A DNA stretch of 64,000 bases, taken from assembly GCF_004359215.1 (NCBI RefSeq), contig NC_090622.1, positions 2,742,775 through 2,806,774 on the forward strand, read 5' to 3'. How positions within the stretch are numbered: position 1 is the stretch's first letter; each line of letters starts with the position of its first letter. The stretch comes from Bremia lactucae. Its lineage: Eukaryota > Oomycota > Peronosporomycetes > Peronosporales > Peronosporaceae. Below the pieces are notes generated by a model. The model was not told where the DNA came from. It did not search any database and worked only from the letters and a program-made list of their open reading frames with translations. This document shows positions 58,340 to 64,000 of this stretch, in pieces. Both the position numbers and the translations under genes were made by a program.

Positions 58340-59100
58340 CAGCCCTTGCAGGCGACACTCCATCCCAAATCCCAATGATTTGCGCTTGCGCATCATGTAT
58401 GAGCGTCACGATGCACCAATAACTGGGCATCGTGGACGTGAGAAAACTTAACTCACAGTAAGTCGCGACTTTTATTGGCCCCGCCAGTATCAGTTTATGC
58501 GCAAGTACGTTCGTGCTTGCGAAGTATGTCAACGGGTGAAGCCCAGCCCTTCATCCCGTGCACCTCTCCAACCTCTACAACTTCCAGCAGAGTGTTGGCA
58601 GTCCGTATCTGTGGACTTCGTCTTCGGATTTCCCGAAAACGACCACAAAAATAATGGAATCCTTGTTTTTGTAGACAGATTCAGCAAGATGGTGCACCTT
58701 GCTGCGGTACCAGAGTCGATTACGGCTCCGGGTTGTGCCCGTGTCTTTATCGACACGGTATTCAAATTCCACGGTTTACTCCGTGAACTGGTCTCGGATA
58801 GAGATCCACCGTTATCGGCGGAGTTTGGCAATCCGTATTCTGATCTCTCGGAACACGGCTGACTATGTCAACATCCGATCACCCAGAAACGGATAATCAA
58901 ACAGCGTCCTCGAAGAGATACTTCGAGGTTACGTCCAATCGTATCCGAATTGGAGCGAGTTTTTACCGATGGTCGAATTCGCCATCAATAATTCGGTGCA
59001 TGCGTCTACAACGCATACACCGTTCTTTGTGAATGGCTTACGCCATCCTCGCATACCGACCCAATTAGAGGGATCCTCTAGTCTAAGGGGGGGGGACTCG
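58340..59100 (+). pseudogene. Integrase core (family B best copy)
   Basis: Zinc region (RKYVRACEVCQRVKPSPSS, about 58500), first catalytic Asp in SVDFVFGFP (58612), second in LVSDRDPP (near 58800). The third, normally in GQTERANR, is replaced by DNQTASSKR near 58905 with a frameshift, so the triad is broken. INNSVHASTTHTPFFVNGL follows in another frame. Confidence 0.85.
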
Positions 59101-59379
59101 CAGGAGCAAAACCAATTCTGGCTCATGCTCAACACGCGTCGAAAATAACAACGACGCGAGTGATGTCAATGTCGAAGAAAACGACATCGAAAATGAGATT
59201 GATCTCATGGCAGTACGCACTAAGCGTACTGAAAAAGACAAAACAAATGAGTTAGCGGAAGAGTTTCTGCTAACTCGAGAATCAATTATCCGTTTCGTTC
59301 AGGATTCTATTGCTAACGCAGTGGACCGACAGAAATGGAATGCAGACAAACATGGAAGAGCAAATGTTAATTCATTCAA

Positions 59380-60240
59380 ATTAATGATCTAGTGCTACTC
59401 TCTACGGTAAACTTACCTAAACGATTAGTCACTAATGTGGGTAGCATTAAACTACTACCCAAGTTCATTGGGCCTTTCCGTGTACTGCATCGAAGAGGCA
59501 ATGCGTACACAATAGAATTGCGACGTAGGATGCGAACGCATCCTACGTTTTACGTTGGTCGGCTCCGGCCGTACCATCAGTACGCGGCTTCTTCCGAGGA
59601 CGGATTTGACCACTCTTTACAAGAATACCCAAAAGATTATTGTGATCGCGAACCAGATTTTCATGTTGAACCTGAAGTTTCTCAGGCCGGTTTCGAAGAT
59701 CCTCGAAGCTACGATGAGCTGACGACAGCTCATCGCGGACAGCATGATACTTCCGCTCGTACTCCAACAAGGAGTACGCACTCTTCGAACGGTCTTCCAA
59801 CCGCTCGATATGGTGAGCCTGCACCGTCTGCTCCAACGAGCGACGCTTACCGCGCTCGTGGTCAAGTCCCTCCTCCAAATCATGGAGGAAGCGATCGAGT
59901 TTGTCGACCATCGACACTAGATCCGACACATGGGTCGGATTTAATTTTCACTCCTCCGCCACAACCATTGGTGAATTTCCAAGGCTGTCAACGTTTCCTT
60001 GTGGAACGTATACTCCGTGATGTGAAGGGGTAGCGAACAAGTTATCTTGTTCGCTGGTGCGGTTTACAACCTTCACATGACAGCAGGGAGCCTCGTTCCC
60101 AGCTGGTTGTTGACGTTGAGAGCCTCGTCCGTCAGTATGACGAGACCCATCCAATGGATCATAAGGTCTATCAGAAAACACGCGCCTCTGGCGCCTGTAA
60201 ATCGATGGCAAAACGTCAATCTCATCGCGCATCTCGATAG
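59380..60240 (+). pseudogene. Integrase C-terminus, linker and chromodomain (family B best copy)
   Basis: LLPKFIGPFRVLHRRGNAYT and FYVGRLRPYHQY, then a Ser/Pro/Arg linker, then the chromodomain PPQPLVNFQGCQRFLVERIL, interrupted by TAG at 60031-60033. It continues in frame as RTSYLVRWCG and on to a terminal stop at 60238-60240. A 129-codon antisense frame (59543-59929) covers the linker. Confidence 0.8.
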
Positions 60241-60770
60241 AGATGCGAGCCCTTCCCCTGGATCACTGGTGACCCGGCGAGGACGCCGGAGGAGATCGCT
60301 GCCCGCGACGCTCTTCATGAGCATTACCTTACGCCGAAGGTAATGACGCGAAGCCAGTATCTGACGCGTTTACGTGATCAAGCTTGTGGGGCTTCGGTGA
60401 CCTGCATGAGAAAGATTCTGATCGTTTTGTTTCCAAACGAAACAAGGAGTGAAAACGAAGTCTCATTTGAGAACTGGGTTCACCGGGCCCGCAAACTCCG
60501 TAATATCTGGAATATCAGAGAGTCTGCGGATTAAGGTGAAGCTTCGCTTCGACTTCGCTAAGCTTTAGGCCAAAGGCCAGTTACGTTCAGCATTTATGCC
60601 ACAAAACGAAGTAAGGCTAGCCGATATTTCAGTGCTACGGTTGACCGTACAACCAAGGATCGAAGCCGCACTGAGGCTTTAGATCCACCTAATCCCACGT
60701 TTAGTAGTGGGAAGCGACGTTTGACGCGAGTTGACCCTCAGCTTGGAGCTCAAAAATGTCAACGTTGTAC
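60241..60770 (+). pseudogene. Gag-like region, plus strand (second copy)
   Basis: Frames 60295-60534 and 60721 onward show PEEIAARDALHEHYLTP, TRSQYLTRLRDQACG, FENWVHRARKLRNIW and QLGAQKCQRC. It is homologous to 20400-20860. It runs into the antisense of the family E chromodomain, where the same frame stays open to 61068. Confidence 0.55.
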
Positions 60771-60958
60771 GGGCAATCTTGCCGAAGAGGTACCTCGAAC
60801 TCCCAAGAGTTTTTGGAAGAGGGTTACCCTAGCCACTTCACCAGATACTAGTATTGACCCTCACGACGACGTCGCTTTAAAAGTTTCTCCACATGAAACT
60901 GAAGGTTTCCCCGCGCATCAAGCGGTGCGGGAGGGGGCCGAAATTTCGGCGGAAGCAT
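60735..60958 (-). pseudogene. Chromodomain of family E copy 2
   Basis: On the minus strand: PPAPLDARGNLQFHVEKLL, KRRREGQ, a frame break, YLVKWLG, then SSKNSWEFEVPLRQDCP. The aromatic and acidic positions of a retroelement chromodomain are present. It is entirely overlapped by the plus-strand frame 60721-61068. Confidence 0.8.
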
Positions 60959-63900
60959 TTGATGCTCAACGACACGAGGTGCAACTTCTTCGTGAGGTCC
61001 TTGCTCGGGTTGGGAGCTCTTTTGAGGCGGTTCGGGCGTCTTTCGCCGAAATCGCTTTTACCACGTAAAGAGGGCCAGTTGGATATCCTGGTGAGGATGC
61101 AACAATCTGCGGCACGACCGCCTGTCTCGGCGCAAGCGCCTTCAAGTCCAAGTGGGAAGGGTCCCGATATGGCTAAAGCAAGCCAACGTAAAACACTGGA
61201 TGTGTACGCAGCTTGTTGGGAAGGTTTAGCGTATAAGCTAGGCCCTTCTTGGCCACGAACGTAAATGGTCCAATAAAGCGCGGGCGAAATTTGGTCTTGA
61301 AGACCGCGGATACCAAGTTGGTAGGTAGGTTCTTAGCGTTTAGTAAAACTCGGTCTCCGACCATATACGAATTAATACAGTTTCTGCTTTTGGCATCTGC
61401 TTCTTGTTTTTGTTTGTCTTGGCTATCAGCCATCGTATCTCTTACATGTCTTAAGATACTAAATCGCGTCGCGAGAAACTCGCTTACTTGTTTCCGAACG
61501 GTAACAGGGCTGATATCAGCAAGCCTATCGGCCGATTCTCCCCCACCAAGCCCTTAACCCTGCAGTGGTATCGTTAATGGAACGCGCGGTTGGTAAGACC
61601 GTTTACATAGAACACAGTATAGCCTGTAGAGGCATGAACAGCGTCATTGAACGCAAACTCCACTACTGGGAGCATTGAGCTCCAGCGCTTTGGTGTCTGA
61701 GCACACACGCTGCGTTAAACGTCTTCAATGACGCGATTGACAAGTTCAGTTCGACCATCGGTCTGTGGATGGTCCGCAGTGGACATCTCCAATCTGGTTA
61801 TAAGCACTCGGAAAATTGATTTCCAGATTTACCCGTAAAATCGGGGATCCCGATCAGAGATAATTGCCACTGGCAAACCATGTTTTCGAAACACGCGATC
61901 GATGAACAGCTTAGCTGTACCGTCTCCATCAATGGAATCTGGCACGGCTGCTTAGTAAGCCATTTTGCTCAAACGGTCAACAAAGACCACTATACCGGAG
62001 TTACCGGCTGAATCTTTCGGTAGCCCAAAGACGAAATCCATACTAATGGACTCCCACAATCCTATGGGGACGGGAAGACTCGCCAGTGGCGCAGCAGCAT
62101 GTGTCGAGGGTTTAATCCGTTGGCACGTTTCGCATGTGCGAATATATGTGCTGACCCATTTTTAAAGTTTGGGCCACCGACTCTGGCCTATGAAGCCGTA
62201 GGTCTTTTCTCAAGCGAGATGACCACCAAGGACAGTATCGTGTGCCTCATATTGGATCCGGTACTTCACCTCCTCATCATGAGGAACAATGACACGCGGA
62301 GGGTCCGCGATGTTTGTGCAACAGGTTGTTATCGATAGAAATCGATGTAACCTTGCACGCAAACGTGCCGCCAATTTAATACCCAATTTGAGTCCTATAA
62401 CGCTCGTAGCAGAGCTGCACACTGTTTATCCTTGGCGTAAGCCGAACTGATTAATTCAGGAATAGGTGACGAGATAGTCGTTGAATGAGAATCTCATAAT
62501 CCGGCCTGCGTGATAACGCGTCGGCCAAAGCATTTTGCTTGCCGGGCTTATACTTCACCACGAAGTTGGATTCCGCAAAAAAAGATAGTTATCGGGCCAT
62601 TTTCTGTGAGAGATGGGGCGACTTAGTCGCCGTGCGCAATGATGTGTGATCTGTAAAAATCACAAACGGCTTAGAGCCGAGTGGATGACCTCTGAATTTG
62701 ACGAGAGCATACTTCATAACAAGGAACTCTTTGTCATGAACTGGGTAGTTCTTTTCCGCAGCTTTAAGCTTTTTAGACTCGAACGCAATAACACGTTGAT
62801 GCCCATCAACATCTGTTTGTAACAGAGCACTGCCAATGGCAAAATCTGATGCGTCAAAGACGATACTGAAAGGCCAATTTGGGTTTGGCAGTACCAGAAT
62901 CGGGGCATGGATAAGACTACCCTTAACTGCTCGAAAAGCATTATTTTCGGTGCTAGTCCAGCACCATTCTATATCTTTCTTTAGGAGTTTAGATAATGGC
63001 CTAGCCATATCAGCGTAATTTTTGCTATATTTGTGTAAATAATTGGCGAGACCCAACCACTTAAGCAAATCCTTTTGGTTTTTAGGAACCGGCCAATCTA
63101 CTATGGCTTTTACCTTAGCGGAATCGCTCTAAGGCATCGCTTTCCAATGAAGTTTTCTAAAGAAGGAATTTCGTCTGCGCCAAAAATGCATTTAGATGCA
63201 TTGGCATACAATTTTTTTGTGCGCATGCATTCGAGCACTGCTCGCAAATGGTCTAAATGGTTTTCCATATCCGACCGACCCTGCTCCGCACGACTATGGA
63301 CAAAAATGTCATCGAAATAAGTCTGTGCATAACCTCGATGAGGGCGAAACAGTTGCGTCACTAGACGATTAAATGTTGCCGGGGCGTTGGAAAGCCATTG
63401 TGGAAAACCAGCCACTCCCATTACATGCCGCTTTGGGTGCTAACCGCTGTAAGCGGGATATCACTAGCTCGCATAAGCACTTGGTAGTAACCATTGACTA
63501 AGTCCAATGCACTGTACATTGTACATCCCACCATATTGTTCTAAAGAACATCTTTTCTAGGAATGGGGGTTTGGGCTGGTATAGTGGCAGCCTTAAGCTT
63601 ATTATAAGCATGTACAATGCGCCATTTACCATTTGGCTTTTTGACACAAAAATGTCGGTGTCGAATGAGGAGATTTGTTCTCTCGTAACATTTCAGCCTC
63701 GTGCTTTGCATGGAAGAAATCGTCAATGACGTCACACTGCTCCTTTGGTAAAAGCCATTGTTCTTGTGACACAGTATTTGGTTCCCATTACTAAGTCAAT
63801 TTCATGATGAACACTTCTATCCGGAGCTAAAACAGATGGTGGGTTATTACATACCTTATCTTGGAATTCCTTAATTAAGGAATAAAAAGGATCCGTAGGA

Positions 63901-64000
63901 TCTTCCAGGATCGGTGACCCATTTCGCGCACAAAGTGCACCTTTTGTGTCATCCAGGACAGCTTCGTCTAGAAGTGACGATGAGTTTAACTCAACCATAG
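60959..64000 (-). mobile_element. Ty3/gypsy family E element, copy 2 (runs off the window)
   Basis: Minus strand: pol start at the window edge (63998-63541), RT with YFDDIFVHSR near 63300 and KLYANASKCIFGADEI, RNase H at 63068-62589 (FDASDFAIGSALLQTDVDGH, FTDHTSLRT), integrase in poor frames (62500-61560, IPLG/DFVFGLP-like block at 62020), and the integrase C-terminus at 61433-61173 (LRPRFIGPFTFVAKKGLAY). It is more complete than copy 1, but frameshifts are frequent. Gag and the 5' LTR must lie beyond 64000. Confidence 0.88.

Larger units (their letters stand above)
54652..60240 (+). mobile_element. Ty3/gypsy family B element, best copy
   Basis: Chromovirus order gag-PR-RT-RNase H-integrase-chromodomain is readable from 54702 to 60240, with long open stretches (for example 56084-57418). 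It is nevertheless dead: the RT catalytic YxDD position (about 57655) is replaced by a stop-containing sequence, the RNase H is largely deleted around 58100, and the chromodomain has an in-frame TAG at 60031-60033. Its coding sequence is exceptionally rich in short perfect inverted repeats. The 3' LTR is not seen; gag-like and family E sequences follow directly. Confidence 0.9.

Noticed and set aside
54652..60240. Whole-genome-amplification chimeras as the source of the hairpins
   Set aside because: Several fold-backs have mismatched arms, sit inside otherwise collinear coding sequence and recur at homologous sites in separate copies, so they look old. Long reads are still needed to exclude it for the longest perfect ones.
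1..64000. tRNA, rRNA or CRISPR array
   Set aside because: I saw no cloverleaf with a TTC-type T-loop, no rRNA signature and no regularly spaced direct repeats; the genome is eukaryotic.

Overview
The window looks like nuclear DNA of an oomycete, most probably a downy mildew or Phytophthora relative. This rests on a GPCR fused to a phosphatidylinositol-phosphate kinase, START/FYVE-like zinc-finger proteins typical of oomycetes, very short GT-AG introns (63, 65 and 68 nt), and many chromodomain Ty3/gypsy retrotransposons. The species cannot be named from the sequence. A run of exactly 100 N at 871-970 is an assembly gap.

Layout. 1-4.9 kb: retrotransposon debris (a folded-back LTR, a gag/protease fragment on the minus strand, an integrase fragment on the plus strand). 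4.9-18.3 kb: a gene island with GPCR-PIPK (minus), cytosolic-type malate dehydrogenase (plus), two tandem START/FYVE-like genes (plus; only the first has a GAF domain) and a small secreted, probably GPI-anchored protein (plus). 18.3-32.2 kb: retrotransposon graveyard, with copia RNase H and inverted copia LTRs, a family E gypsy element (minus) and a family F gypsy element (minus) with one LTR. 32.4-35.9 kb: a second gene island with convergent TFIIH subunit p52/Tfb2 (plus) and a kelch-repeat protein (minus). 38.28-45.17 kb: an LTR-to-LTR but mutated family F gypsy element (minus). 45.17-50.2 kb: a decayed family B gypsy element (plus). 51-54.3 kb: two truncated copia elements (minus). 54.65-60.24 kb: the best-preserved family B gypsy element (plus). 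60.2-64 kb: a gag-like reading frame (plus) meeting a family E gypsy element (minus) that runs off the window. Families B, E and F are labels of mine for this window. No retroelement here has an intact polyprotein.

The host genes are housekeeping and signalling functions (inositol lipid signalling, malate/NADH metabolism, lipid/phosphoinositide binding, transcription/DNA repair) and form no common pathway.

The most unusual signal is in the retrotransposons. The coding sequence of family B is packed with short perfect inverted repeats: at least twenty stems of 8-13 bp with loops of at most about 12 nt in 5.6 kb, where about one is expected by chance. One helix keeps its pairing through a compensatory change between copies. 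Separately, families F and B and a copia element carry longer fold-backs (15-30 bp arms). In several of these, comparison with a sister copy or with conserved protein motifs shows that one arm is a derived reverse-complement copy of its neighbour, as expected from template switching. A 159-bp fold-back inside an LTR at the left end has the same geometry on a larger scale.
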